In this document: positions 21,600 to 33,235 of the stretch, piece by piece
How positions within the stretch are numbered: the stretch's first letter is position 1
How the letters are laid out: every line of letters starts with the position of its first letter
Assembly (NCBI GenBank): GCA_963575745.1
Contig: CAUYUJ010003388.1
Coordinates: 1-64,000, forward strand
Length of the DNA stretch: 64,000 nucleotides
Direction of reading: 5' to 3'
From: Prorocentrum cordatum
Lineage: Eukaryota; Sar; Dinophyceae; Prorocentrales; Prorocentraceae
Translations under genes and position numbers: made by a program
Notes under the pieces: model-generated
What the model was told of the DNA's origin: nothing
Seen by the model: only the letters and a program-made list of their open reading frames with translations
Databases searched by the model: none

Positions 21600-22455
21600 T
21601 ATGGCCACGATGTTGCCACGGAGCGTTCCCGTGGCCTCGAGGCCGCCACAGTGCAGAGGCCACGGGACAGAGGTCACACGTGGCCACCAAGTCGCCACGG
21701 GACGCTCCGGCGGCCACCAAGTCGCCACAGGACGGCAATGTGGCCACGAGGTCGCCACACAGGGGCTCTGTGGCCACGAGGTCGCCACGGGACAGAGGGC
21801 ACATGTGGCCACCAGGTCGCCACAGGGGGGTCCTGTGGCCACGAGGTCGCCACACAGGGGCTCTGTGGCCACGAGGTCGCCACGGGACGGAGGGCACCCG
21901 TGGCCACCAGGTCGCCACAGGGGGGTCCTGTGGCCACGAGGTCGCCACACAGACCCTCTGTGGCCACGAGGTCGCCACGGGACGGAGGGCACCCGTGGCC
22001 ACCAGGTCGCCACAGGGGGGGGGTCCTGTGGCCACGAGGTCGCCACACAGGGGCTCTGTGGCCACGAGGTCGCCACGGCACGGAGGGCACCTGTGGCCAC
22101 CAGGTCGCCACAGGGGGGTCCTGCGGCCACGAGGTCGCCACACAGGGGCCCTGTGGCCACGAGGTCGCCACGGGACGGAGGGCACACGTGGCCACGAGGT
22201 CGCCACAGGGCGGCAATGTGGCCACGAGGTCGCCACACAGGGGCTCTGTGGCCATCAGGTCGCCACAGGGGGGGGGTCCTGTGGCCACGAGGTCGCCACA
22301 CAGGGGCTCTGTGGCCACGAGGTCGCCACGCGACAGGGGTCGCCTGTGGCCACCAGGTCGCCACAGGGGGGCCCTGTGGCCACGTGGTGGCCACGTGGGG
22401 GGCGCGTGGCCACGAGGTCGCCACAGTGGAGGCACGTGACCACTAGGTTGCCACA
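21600..22455. repeat. GTGGCCAC / GTCGCCAC minisatellite
   Basis: A tandem array built from a ~20-bp core, GTGGCCACnAGGTCGCCAC, separated by variable spacers such as AGGGGCTCT or GGGACGGAGGGC. Three cores form a higher-order unit of about 95-98 bp; TCCTG markers fall at 21831, 21926, 22024 and 22119. Each core contains the palindrome GTGGCCAC and an imperfect inverted copy, GTGGCGAC. The long frames crossing the array on both strands are by-products of the repeat. Confidence 0.95.
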
Positions 22456-22499
22456 GGATGGACGATCGTCGCGACTGTGTTGTCGACGCTGTCGCCGCT

Positions 22500-22720
22500 C
22501 GCTCCTCTTCCTTCTCCTCATCCTCCTCCTCATTTCCGTCCTCATCCGCCACCTGTTCATCCTCCTCATGTTCCTCCTTCTGTTCCTCCTCCTCCCTCCT
22601 CCCTCCTCCCTCCTCCTCTTCCTTCTCCTCTTCCTCCTCCTCCTCCTCATCCTCCTCCGCCTCCTCCTCCTCCTCCTCCTATCCTCCTTCTCCTCCTCCT
22701 CCTCGCCCCTCAACTTGCGC
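22500..22720. repeat. CTT/TCC pyrimidine tract
   Basis: Pyrimidine-rich low-complexity sequence dominated by CTC, TTC and TCC. No gene seen. Confidence 0.8.
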
Positions 22721-23199
22721 CTTGTCCTCACCTGCATATTTGCCTCATCGCCTCCCTCAACCACCTCATCATTCTTCTCCTCGCTTCCACGAGAGAAGCC
22801 CGGGACCACTCATTCAAATATTTCAGAACAATTACCCGCGTGATTCGTCGCCTGGGAGGCGTGAGGATGAGCACTATCTGTCGCAACTCTCATTTATTCA
22901 ATTCCGATTCTTTCCTTTCAGCAATCTGAGTCGGATACGGCAACGAGCGTGCGGCCTCGGGCAGTTGCTAAAGTTGCCCGTTCAACCGTCGGGATGGCTT
23001 CACATGGATGTCAGATGTTGCGCTCCCATTGTTGTTATCCTCTCTCTCTCTTTCTCCCTGTCCTGATATGAATACTTCTCTCGCCATCCGCCTAGTCTGA
23101 GTCTTCGCTCACCCCGAGGCGCCAATGCCCAGCGCCTACGACGCAAAGGCGGCGGCACAGGGCAGGCGACCGCACCGCTGCTTATCTTGCCTGCCTGGT

Positions 23200-24230
23200 T
23201 GCGATTAGTATGCTGGCCACTTCTGATCGCAAAAACCATCGATTCGAATTCGAAACAATCATGCAGCATCGAGTTCAGGCGCTGCAGCACGAAAGCAAAA
23301 CACACACTGTAATTGTAACTATCATGACCCGGGCGGCCCACGCTTGCACGCCGCTCCCTCCAGCGCAACGCACCGCGGGCACGCCCGCGCCAGCGGGCTG
23401 AAGGCCGTCTGGAACGTGGAGCCCATGAACGCTTCTCCTGGCAGGGGGGCGGACGCAGCGAGGGATTTGAACGGGGCGGCAGAAGATGGCGAGAGGATAA
23501 AGAGCCAGATGAGGATGGAACGCCAGGGCCAGATCTGGCTCTATCATCTCGGCCCCCCACCGCCCCTCTCCCCCCCAGGCCTTTTCCTCTCCTCCTCTTC
23601 TTCTTCCTCCTTCTCCTCGTCCTCCTCCCCTCCTCCTCCCACCCCCTCCCTTGCTCCGCCCTCCCCCCTCTCCCAGGGGTAAACAACAAACGTACCGAAG
23701 ATGTCGGCGGACAACTCTGGTGCCTCCTCTTCCTATCCTCCTCCGTTTGCTCCCCCCTCCAAATCCTACTTGGGCGCAGGGATGTCTGTCGATTGTCGAA
23801 TGTCAGTCCTGCGCTGGAAGCCACGATCGCGGACAGCTGCTCAGACACGGCGCCCATGTCATTCGCGAGGCATCGTTCATGGTAGTACATGTTGCACACC
23901 CAACAACACTTGGCACGAGCAGAAGTTGATTTCTCGCCACCCTTTCGAATTATCCGTCTCAGCTGTGACGCGCAACTTCGTCGTCCAACACGTTTATGCC
24001 AGACTCGTACAAGTTGGGGCCGTGAACCCAAACAAGAGAATTCAGACGTCTTTTCATCGCGCTGTCTATCAACAGAACTGCGTTCGGGACCTTAGAGCAA
24101 TACGCCTTCGAAGCACGAACCATGTCTGTTCTGATGTCTGGCATGATGATGGTCATTCGGTTCGAGTCCATCCAGCCCCTGATGTGACGATCCACTCTGG
24201 CCTGCGCCTCCCCCGCCCGCCTCGGCACGA
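23200..24230 (-). CDS. exons of an unknown minus-strand gene
   Basis: Three protein-like stretches separated by low-complexity, G- or C-rich sequence. One is about 23960-24200 (ARVDRHIRGWMDSNRMTI onward). One is about 23770-23950, with a Cys-rich patch, KCCWVCNMYYHERC, resembling half of a zinc-binding module. One is about 23205-23300 (LQRLNSMLHDCFEFES). They are in different frames, as expected for separate exons. They lie downstream of the exons at 24585-26813 and may be the 3' part of the same gene. Exact borders and function are unknown. Confidence 0.4.
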
Positions 24231-24584
24231 AGTTGAGGCGCCCCTGGCTGGGAGAGCCCCCCGCGGTTTGACCCCCCCCCCCCTAAAGTTTTGAGGCCCC
24301 TCATGGACGCCAACCTGGACACTCCGGGAGACCGCGAATCCCCCCCCCCCAGGTCCCCAGGACATACCCCGGACTCTCAAAAGGGGGGTGGTGGGAGCAG
24401 GCGGGGGCAGTGAAGGTTCGGGGAGGGGGGGGGGGAGAGAGGGGGAGAGAAGGCATGAGGATGGAAGGAAGCGTCGTGGTGGATCAGGAGATCAGGCGGA
24501 GCAGGGGCGGAGCAGGAGCAAGAGCAACAGGAGCAGGAGCAGGAGAAGGAGACGGAGGAAGAAGAGGTCGGTGCCGCGTCGTTG

Positions 24585-26813
24585 ACTGCGGTAATGCGAC
24601 CCCGCCGTTGATGCACGTCGTCCCAGAAGATGTACCTCACGTCTGTCAGAATGAAGTCGTCCTCGTCGTCATCCTTCACCAGCACCATAGACGTAGTGCG
24701 ATTCCCCAGCCCTTCGCCGTAAGCTTCGTCGGAGAAGCGCAAGGCCGCCAGGAACGCCTGCACGTTAGTAGCCCACCACGCAGGGTCAGCATCGGCGCCA
24801 GGATCAACTGCAACAAGGACTTCGTCAGGAGTGGTCTCTGGAACGTCGCGCCCGAAAGGTGTGATGGCAACGAGGGCTGTGCAGCCAATCTCCTCGCGCA
24901 GTTCCCCCAGGAGTGCGGCTTCGGTGTCGAGGCCTGCTGGGGTGGCTGCGATGCCCGGGTCGGCCGCCTCTAAGTCCTTCTTCGCCTTCTCGAGTCCGAG
25001 GGGGGCACCAGGCTTGCCGACGATCTCCTGAGCGCGGCGCAACTCCTCCTCTTCCGCTGCGGCCAGGGCAATGGCGGCCTCATCGATCATAGCATCGCTG
25101 CCCTCCTCGTCCTCCTCGGCATCAGGCTTGAACGCCTCCTCCACGTCTGCCATGAAGGCCTCAGCTAGCGCGTCCAACATCACCTTCTTGTCCTCGGGGT
25201 CGCCTTCGCCGTCGGAGGCATCTCCGCCGCCGTGATCATCTGTTGGCTCGGCCGTAGGCTTCGGCTTCTTCTTCGTTGGTTTCCTCTTCTTCTCGTTGTC
25301 CTTCCGGGCAAGAGAAGAAAGCCAGACCCTGCTCACCAAGCACTTGATGCTGGCCGGCCTCGGTGACCTTCGCCTGGGACAACATCTCGTAACACCAAAC
25401 CAATCGACGCCGCTCAACCATGATATCCACGTGCCCGGGCGTGCCCATTAGATCCAGGATGCTGCTGATCATTTCAGCTGTGTTGTAGAAAACGAGAGGC
25501 GACTGGAACCTGAAATTCAAATGCCCTTCGTTATCCCTGTCATCGACCGTGCCCTCAGTGAACCAAATAGTAGACCGAAATTGAAATGATGGAATGAACG
25601 CGCCAACGCAGCGAAGGCTGTCCTCAGATCCGCCCCCCGCGCAGTCAGAAGCCCAGAATACAACGCACGTACTGCTGCACGGTTCTAGTTTCCCTGTCTT
25701 GGAGATGAAAACGGAGTGCACTCGCAAAGATCTGGCAACTAACGCCTTGGTCGCAGCCTTGCGGGCCGCATCTGCGATCTCAGCGGGCGTCTTCTTCCGA
25801 GGCGCAGACTTCTTCTCGTCCTCAGGGTTGCCACAAAGAGGCATGGCGTCGTCCTTCTCCTGGCCACCGAGCGCAAGCAGGTCAATGCTCCGCTCCTCGC
25901 CCATCGTGCTGAAACGCGTGGGAATCCGAACCATTGCGCACTTGGCAGCGTCGTGGATCGGCACGCAGGTCTTCTCGATGAACTCGGTCAGCTGCGAGGG
26001 CTTCGCGATGTTCTCTGATGCAAAATATTTCCGATTCAACACCCTCGCGGTCAGCAGGGGCAGGTTGATCGCTGGGGCGGCGGACATCAGAGCTTTTGCG
26101 ATGCCATTGATGCCTTCGATCTCGTGCGTATCTGGGCTCATCATCAGCACGACGCGCATGAAGAACGCCCACGTGCGATCGTTCCCCAAGGTCCCGTGAA
26201 TATTTGCCTCCTGCATGTCACCAGGGAAGCACGGCGCGATCTTGCCCGCCAGCGTGCTCGCATCGGTCTCGTCGAGAATCTCAGCCGCGAGCTTCTGGCG
26301 CATGTCGCACTTCACCGACCCAGGCTGGAATGCCATCCACGACAGTTTCATGGGCCACTGAAGCGTCTGCCTCGTGAAGCGGAAGTGCCAGTCAACAGCC
26401 ATCTGGAGGGTTTGGGCGACGGCGGTCGCCCGGGCCCCAGCGAGGACGGATTCCTCTCCGGAGGCGCGCGCCCAAACATTCCCCCACTTCGGTATGTAAG
26501 AGTCGCCGTCCAGAAGAAGCGTCTCAAACTCATCCTGAACCTCCAAGGCTTTGTAGTACACGAGCTCCTGGATAGCCGTGCGGCGCGCGCTGTTCAATGC
26601 GAGCACGTCATTCACCGAGACTGCCGCCCGTTCGGCGCACTTCTTCTCGAGCCAGAAGAACGCGTGCATGAGGGGCGACCTGGCCGCATGCGCAGTGTAC
26701 AGCGTCCGCCAGAAGCCATCGTCCTCGACGGCAGCGCACGCGTCTCGGATCCACCTTAGAGGCGGAAGCACAACAGACGCCCCCAAACATCTGAGACTTT
26801 GAGACTCCGACAC
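24585..26813 (-). CDS. two-exon unknown protein
   Basis: The first exon, 26813 to 25374, encodes ~480 mixed-composition residues (FWRTLYTAHAARSPLMHAFF early on, GINGIAKALMSAAPAINLPL near the middle). The second exon, 25300 to about 24585, encodes a Lys-rich then acidic region (KKRKPTKKKPKP, later DEEGSD) and ends near VRYIFWDDVHQRRGR. Joining at CCCAG|GCGAAG and GGAAG|GAC removes exactly 73 nt and fuses the two frames. The first ATG is not clear because the frame opens next to a T-rich, splice-acceptor-like stretch at 26813, so more 5' exons are likely. The overall style resembles multi-copy dinoflagellate proteins of unknown function. That is an impression, not a demonstrated match. Confidence 0.55.
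25301..25373 (-). other. proposed 73-nt GC-AG intron
   Basis: On the minus strand the segment starts GCGAAGG after CCCAG and ends CCGGAAG before GAC, with a pyrimidine stretch (CTTTCTTCTCTTGCCC) just before the acceptor. Its length (1 mod 3) is what is needed to connect the two open frames. A GT donor inside it (GTGAGCAG) could be an alternative. GC donors and AGG borders are known in dinoflagellate genes. Confidence 0.5.
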
Positions 26814-26814
26814 C

Positions 26815-27170
26815 CAAAAAAAAAGAAGAGGATGGAGAGGCGGGAGGAGGGAGGAGGAGGAGGAGGAGGAGGAGAGCAGGAGGAGGGGATAAGAGGGAGG
26901 GGGGAGAGGAGGAATAGAGAGGAGGTGGAGAAGAAGGAAGGAGGAGAAGAGAGGAGGCGGAAGAGGGCGGACCCAGGAAGTTTTGTTGGTGGGATGTGTG
27001 TTATCCTCTTCGGTACCTGACTTGATCCTCGCTCCTTCGTCCTTCCTCTTTTGTCCCTCATCCTCCCGCTTGGTCCTTGCTCCTCCCTTCTCTTGTCCTT
27101 ACTCCTCTCTACTTCTCCATACTCCTCCCTTCTCCCCCTTACCTCCTTGCTCCACCTCACTCTTTAACCC
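26815..27170. repeat. GGA-rich then CTC-rich low-complexity sequence
   Basis: Purine-rich to about 26975, pyrimidine-rich from about 27020. It probably lies in an intron between the exons at 24585-26813 and those upstream. No gene. Confidence 0.6.
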
Positions 27171-27229
27171 CCCCTCTCCTGCCCCCCATGCCCTGGACAC
27201 CTGGAAGTCATTTCGGAGCACGACTCCTG

Positions 27230-30200
27230 GTCTGCATCCTCTGCCAAGCCGTCCTTCTTCTTGTCCTTCTTCAAGTCACCTGCCGCCGGCTCCGAGTACG
27301 TCCTGAGATGCGCCAGGCGCGTCTCCAATGAGCCGCAGCGGATGTAATGTTGTTCGCATTTGTGAACGCTGCCCCATCGCCCTCGCAGAGGTCGCGGGGG
27401 CAATGACCCTGCCACTTGTTTCGCCCTGGCCGTACTCGAAATCGCCTCCCAAGATTTGAAAAGCGTTGCAGCGTTGGTCGGGGATCGCCAAGAGTTCGTA
27501 AGTTTACAAAGCTGGCTGAAATACGGCCCAAGAGAATGCAAGTGACGCCTTACGACTAAGTGAATCCCACCAGCCCTCTGGGCGCACATAAGGTTTCCTC
27601 AGTTTCCTCTTCCACCTCCCCCTGTAGGCCCTACGGGGCCCTACCCCACCCCCTCCTCTGGACCTGGGATTGGGCCTCCACTTGATCCCATCCTCACATC
27701 CTCATCCTTCTCTACTCTCCCGTGTTTTTTGCATGCTTTCCACGCCCGCTTCGTTCCATAAGCATCGTTTCTTGATGGGCTGGCGCGGATTTGCGAAGCA
27801 TCCACAATTTGATGCATCAAGCAATGCACCCACACGATCCAGCATGTACAATCAGATGCAGTAGTTCTCGAGATCTCTTTCCGTGCCCCCTGCTCGTCTC
27901 CACCCTTGTCCGCGCCAAAGGCGAAGACCCTGATGTGGGACATCTTCCCTGCGCTGCGTCCCGCGGCGGCGGCTGCCCGGGCCCGTGCAGCGGCTCGAGA
28001 GACGGCGTCCTCCGCGGATGCAGATACCCCCCGAAGTCGCCCCATGGCTTTGGGAGCGTTGGGGAGTGGGAGGGCCCCCCAAGGCCCCACCCCCAGGGAG
28101 GTTCAAGGTGGGATTGGCGCGAGTGTCCTGTCGCCCCCCCTTTCCCTTGTCCTCAAGAAAACGAGGGAAGGAAGGGGGGGCGACGGATGAGGAAGAGGGA
28201 GGGTCAGAACGAGGAGGATGAGGAGGACGAGTGGACTGTGGCCCATTCGAAGCCCCTTCGTAAATAATCGCCGCAGGGTGCTCTTCTTTCTCGACCCCCC
28301 CCCCCCCCCCCCTTCCTCATCTTGATGCCCTCTCTTCCTTCCGCGTCCAGTCTTTCGTTCCCTCTTCCTTCCTTCAGTCGTTCCTCCCTTCCCTCCTTCC
28401 TTCCTACCCTCATCCTCCTCCTCTCCTCCATCATATCCTCCCGCTTCCTCCCCCATAATCCTGGAACAAGGTGGTCTGGGCCTTCGTAGACCAGGTGTCA
28501 AGGCCGATGCCTCTCAACTGACGTTCGTATAAGTCAGAGCACGCAATCCCGTCGAAGGAGATGGGGATGTAACTGATGTCGGGCCACGATCGCCCGGCTG
28601 CCTCCCACGAGGGGGTGGAAACGATCGTGGCGACCTCAGTGACGAAGAGCTTCTTGCTCCTCAACTGGGGCAGGGTTCCCAGGGGAAGGAGGATGAGCAG
28701 TCAGCGAAAGAGGCTTGAATCGAGGGCCCCTGGACCCCTGAACCCCCCTCCCCCCGGCCCCGCGGCGATCGAGGTGACTCTGTCGAAACGTCGGGCAGAG
28801 AGGGACAGAGGACGGGGGAGGAGGGAGGAGGAGGAGGAGGGGGAGGAGGAGGAAGGAGGAGGAGGAGGAGTGAGAAGGCGTCTTCCTCCTCCCCCTCCTC
28901 CTCTCTCCTGCCCCTCCTCCCCCTCTTCTCCACCCCCTCTCTCCTCCTCCTCCTCCTCCTCCTCCTCCTTCTTCCCTCCTCCTGTTGCTCCTCCTCCTCC
29001 TTTTCCTCCTCCCTCCTCCTCCTCCTCCTCCTCCTCCTCCTCCTCCTCCTCTCCCGACCTGCTATTCCTCTCGGCTCAACCCCCGAGCTCCTGAGAGCCG
29101 TGCTGTTGGTGCCATCGCCTCGCACCGAGTGGATCTCGTAGGACAGCTGATGCACCTGGGCGAGCGCAACTTACTTTCCCCGTTGCCCCCCTCTGGCCCA
29201 GCCCCCCCCCCCCCCCCTCCCCTGGGAAGGGGAGGGGAGGGGGGGGCAGGTTGAATGACGGGGTCGAGGAAGAGGAGAGGATGGGTCGGAATAGATAGAG
29301 GGCTGTCTGCCATGCCCGCCCGACCCACTCCGGGTTGTCGAGACGCTCGTTCAAGCGTTTGTGCATCTCGTAATAAAAATATCTGGCCTGACTCCAAAAA
29401 TGACCGTTCAGGAGCTTCTCGCAAGCGCATGCCGTCAATCTCGAAAAGGTCTGGTCTAGCACTTTCAATAAAGATTGAGATCCGAAATACCCACTCGTGC
29501 TCTTGACAGCCAAACGGTACATTGACGATGTTTGCAGGCATTGCCGAATTCGACCCTCCTCACATTTAGCAAACTTTGTGCGTTCCAACAGTTGTTTATT
29601 TGCATCTTCAAGCTTACGTTTCTCCTCTGAGAGCCTGGCACATTTTGCTCGGAGAGAAACAATTCGTTTACACATGCGTTTCTGCTTCGCTTTGAATCGA
29701 ACCAAGATGTTGCACGTCCTCGCATGCTTTTTGCGTTGGGAAATTACCAGCGCCTTCAAACCCGGGGGATCCATATCACAAACAATCGCGCGTAGAGCAT
29801 CAAGCGATGATAACGTGGACTTGTTGCTGTCGTCGGCAGCAACGATGGCGCCGTGCTCTGCGCCTGGCCTCGACGAGGGAACATCTGAGCGTGCCAGCCG
29901 AAAACGAAGGTCTAGAGAACGATCAACAGCTTTCCAGGATGCATCTGCTTCTGGGCGTAGTGTAACACCGAGTAGGGAAAGGCGCCGAACTACGTGGCCG
30001 ACGTCGAACATATCTCGTCCCACTCGCAAGCACGCGTCTCTGATAGTTGCCTTGATTCCTGGAGAATGGGCGGCAGCAGAACCACTCGACAATAATATAT
30101 CGTACAAGCAAGAACGAGCAGAGGCGGCCTTCGGTATCACCAGTGCGAACCCTCTCGCGTTGGGCGTCTTCAGACGCTGAGCATGCTGGGAGATGTGCGT

Positions 30201-30299
30201 CTTCACACTGTCATGCACGGCCATTGTTACAGTGTTTGAATTCGTGCAACAAGCACGCAGAAGAAATTCTTGACCCAACAAACGGCAACGCTGAATCAC
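27230..30299 (-). CDS. exons of an unknown gene with coiled coil, possibly transposase-like
   Basis: Several protein-like stretches on one strand. About 30299-29330 encodes ~320 residues with a Lys/Arg-rich coiled-coil segment (KAKQKRMCKRIVSLRAK). About 29140-29045 follows a CGCCCAG acceptor (VHQLSYEIHSVRGDGTN). About 28664-28450 is 70 residues, VRSKKLFVTEVATIVS onward. About 27990-27790 includes a D...C.MHQ segment (FAFGADKGGDEQG, then CLMHQIVDA). About 27550-27280 includes PPRPLRGRWGSVHKCEQH. Pyrimidine-rich low-complexity sequence separates them. The D...CxxH layout recalls hAT-like transposases, but this is weak. Whether this and the 23200-26813 exons form one gene is undetermined. Confidence 0.45.
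28815..29052. repeat. GGA then TCC low-complexity tracts
   Basis: Purine repeats (to about 28870) followed by TCC repeats (to about 29050), lying between proposed exons on the minus strand. Confidence 0.85.
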
Positions 30300-30769
30300 C
30301 CGAAACCCCCAAGGCCACTAGACCGCGCAAATGGCGAAGCACGATCATTTCTGCGTTCGTGCGCGTTCCCCAAGAGAAGGGCAACCTGGCTTGGAGAGGG
30401 AAGCGCGACTCCTGTTGATACATGCGCTCCCGCGAGTGGCTTTCAGAGGTTCCAGGGATTGGTAGGTGGATCCTCAAGCGAGTCCGAGTAGCCCTAAGGG
30501 TCCCCAAAGGGAGTCGAGCCCAGTCGAATCATATTGCCATTATGGAGACCGACAGGTCCTGAAAGTCCTCATGAAAACAACTACTATGGGAATTCCATGT
30601 GCAGAACACCAGCCTTTCCGCGTGCCAACCAACCAAACCACAACAAAGAACACAAAGGGTCCTGTCTGCCCAACATAAGAAACAAGTTTTCGCGATGCCC
30701 CCCCCCGACAAAGGTATCCACAGAAACGCATTTTTTTGTGACGTGATTCCAACTGCACTGTGTTTTTTT
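30300..30769. other. unassigned sequence
   Basis: Mixed-composition sequence upstream of the 30299 exon, including a C-run at 30700-30707. I see no gene, and no promoter that can be supported. Confidence 0.5.
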
Positions 30770-31335
30770 TCCTAGCGATTTCAGACTACCCGCTGAAAAA
30801 TTCAAAGCAGTTCTTCTTCTTGCCATGCGTTTTCCCTAACGATTCGAAGTCTTCTTTGCAAAGTTCGATGAAATTCTTCTTCGCATGTCCAATTGCGATG
30901 CGTTTCCCCTCGCGGTTTGAAGTATTGTATTACGAAATTCAATTAGTTTTTTCTTCGTATACCCAAATGCGATGCGGTCGTCCCTAACGATTTGAAGTAT
31001 TCTTTACAAATTTCAATGAGTTTTTTCTTCGTATACCCAAATGCGATGCGGTCGTCCCTAACGATTTGAAGTATTCTTTACAAATGTCAATGAGTTTTTT
31101 TCTTCGTATACCCAAATGCGATGCGTTTGCCCCTAACGGTTCGAAGCACTCTTTGCACATTTCAATGGTTTTTTTTTCTTCATATGCCCAAACGCGACGC
31201 GTTTCCCCCTTACGTTTTGAAGTATGTTCTGCAAAATTCACTGCTGTTTTTCTTCGCAGGTTCAAATGCGATGCGTTTTCTCCTAACGATTTGAACTATC
31301 CTCTGCACAATTCACTAAAGTTTTTCTTCGTCAAA
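30770..31335. repeat. AT-rich ~75-bp tandem repeat, about 8 copies
   Basis: Successive copies share the sequence CAAATGCGATGCG..CC(C)TAACG.TTTGAAGTATTCT..., then CAATGAGTTTTTTCTTCG. Two central copies (about 30960-31110) are nearly identical and the outer ones are progressively diverged. The period is about 73-77 bp. The region is clearly more AT-rich than its surroundings. Read on the minus strand, part of it keeps an open frame with a ~25-residue repeat (HLGIRRKKLIDICKEYF). Confidence 0.9.
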
Positions 31336-31443
31336 ATCTAGAAAGACGAAAATGGTCCTTTGCTTGTTGGTTATCTAACATAAAAAATGCGAATTCTGAA
31401 TTTCAAGGCAAACAGATTCTGACCCCCCCTCAGCACTCCCTCA

Positions 31444-31580
31444 TCACATCCCCAGGCAATGATGACGACACTGGTCGCTGGTGATGATGATGGTGGTGAT
31501 TGCGATGATGGTGATGATTCTGGCGGAAATGTTGCTGGCGGTGGTTATGATGATGATGGTGGCGATGATGATAATGAAAT
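31444..31580. repeat. GAT/GGT trinucleotide tract
   Basis: Imperfect GAT-rich sequence similar in style to 1845-2310. No gene. Confidence 0.75.
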
Positions 31581-31804
31581 GATAAGGGGGGAGGAGGAAA
31601 AGGAAGAGGAGGAGGAAAAGGACGAAAAGGACGGCCCCTGAGGCCGACGGCCCCAGAAGACCCAAAGAGTTCCCCGAGAGGGCCCAGGCCCAACAGAGCT
31701 TGACACATAGGCATGAAAACGCGATACCCCCTGAGACAGCCAGCGTGGCTGCAAGAAGCCTTCCACGGAATCGGATGTCTGGCCCGTGGGTCAGGGTCAA
31801 TGTA

Positions 31805-31836
31805 GCGCGGTTTGCGAATGCATTCGCAGACCGCGC
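31805..31836. repeat. 32-bp near-perfect palindrome
   Basis: GCGCGGTTTGCGAATG is followed directly by CATTCGCAGACCGCGC. The 16-bp arms are inverted copies with one mismatch and no loop, and could form a cruciform. It lies 21 bp before the telomere-like patch. Confidence 0.9.
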
Positions 31837-31857
31837 GCGCGTCAGGGCGTCCGACTC

Positions 31858-31890
31858 TTAAACCCTAAACCCTTTAACCCGAAACCCTAC
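31858..31890. repeat. telomere-like (CCCTAAA-type) interstitial patch
   Basis: Two adjacent AAACCCT units are followed by two degenerate ones (TTTAACCC, GAAACCCT) over 33 bp. TTTAGGG is the telomere repeat type known for dinoflagellates and plants; this is its complement, inside the chromosome. Confidence 0.65.
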
Positions 31891-33235
31891 CGCCTCCTCC
31901 TGTTCCTCTCCCACTTGCCACGTGCCAGTTTACTTGGTTCACGCAGTTGCCATTGTCAACGATATATTTCACTGACAAATGGCAGCGGCGTTAAATTCAT
32001 CATCAAACGCATGCCATCATTTATGGAATGAACGAAGAAACGCATCGCATACACAACGCAATTTAACACTTTCTACATCCTCATCATCCAGTGTAAAAAA
32101 GGCAAACTTTACATGATCATGTATCATACATCATGGACCTATCATGATGATGGGACTAAAAAGCGTTCCCCGCGGACCACAGGGAAGGGGCCGAAGGCGC
32201 GGAAGGCTGAGCCACTCAGCGCGCCGCCCTCGAACTCCACCGCAGAGTTGGGGGGCCGGCGGCATCCATCGCATCGAATCCGGCACCTGCGGGGAAGGCC
32301 CGGGGATAGGGCGACGATGCGTAAAGCGCGGGCTGTACCAGGCAGCAACACTCAAGGCGAGGCATTCAGGCACAGCGGCCCTCAATGTCGGTGGACGCCA
32401 GCGACTGTCCGAGCACCAGTGTCGCCCTGCTGCGAAGAGGCCCACCAATGCCACCGCAGACGACGCAGAGGGTCGGCCCGTGGGGGGGGGAGACCTCCGA
32501 GCAGCCTGCCCGTCTGGTCACCCGCGTTGGCTACTGCAGCCGCCGCGGGCGAATCCCGGAGACACGGGTGGGGGACACCCAAGGCCACGCGTGCGGCGCC
32601 GTCCCTCACCGCGGCCAGCCTGCGGCCGCGCCGAGGCGTCCCTTCTCACCTGGTTGTCCAATGGGTGCAACCCTCAGAGTGCACAGTGCAGCGGAGAAGG
32701 GGGTGCAGCTAACCGCCGCAAGATGCAGGTAACTTAATAGCAGCTGCACGCCGAGAACATCTACACATGAGGGGGGTGCAGCTAACCGCCGCAGGAGACA
32801 CTTAGAAAAATGGGGGGGGGGCAGGTCCACGCCGATACGGTCCGAACTGGAGTGTGCCAGCGTCGGACGCGCCACATGGGGGGTTCATGCGCAGCAGCCT
32901 TACGCAACATAGCTGGAGCTGCAAACTGCCAAGGTACCGGCTGAGCGGCGCGCAGGGGGGCGACTATTTCAGGCGACTGGCCCCTGCTACCGACAGCGGG
33001 CGGCTGTCCAGCGGACAGCCTGGTGTGGATACGCGAAGCGTCAAGCATTTCTCTAGGCGTTCTCAACATTGAACGTTGTGACTCCGTCTTGATGGATACT
33101 GACCCCCGAACCCCAAACACTACCACAAATTCCCGGGCGCGTCTACGGTGTGTCGCATGACTTTTCCGAGGCCTGAGCATGGATCGGATAACACAAACTT
33201 TCAGCATGCTCTTATACCTTACATGGTCTAAAAAA
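31891..33235. other. unassigned GC-rich region with short direct repeats
   Basis: No gene supported. A 21-bp direct repeat containing GGTGCAGCTAACCGCCGC occurs at 32700-32720 and 32773-32793. Frames here are Arg/Gly/Pro-rich with no recognisable domain. Confidence 0.5.

Noticed and set aside
21366-22843. Several 280-420-codon frames on both strands
   Set aside because: They are translations of the GTGGCCAC minisatellite, with simple ATRSPQGG or HEVATGRR repeats.
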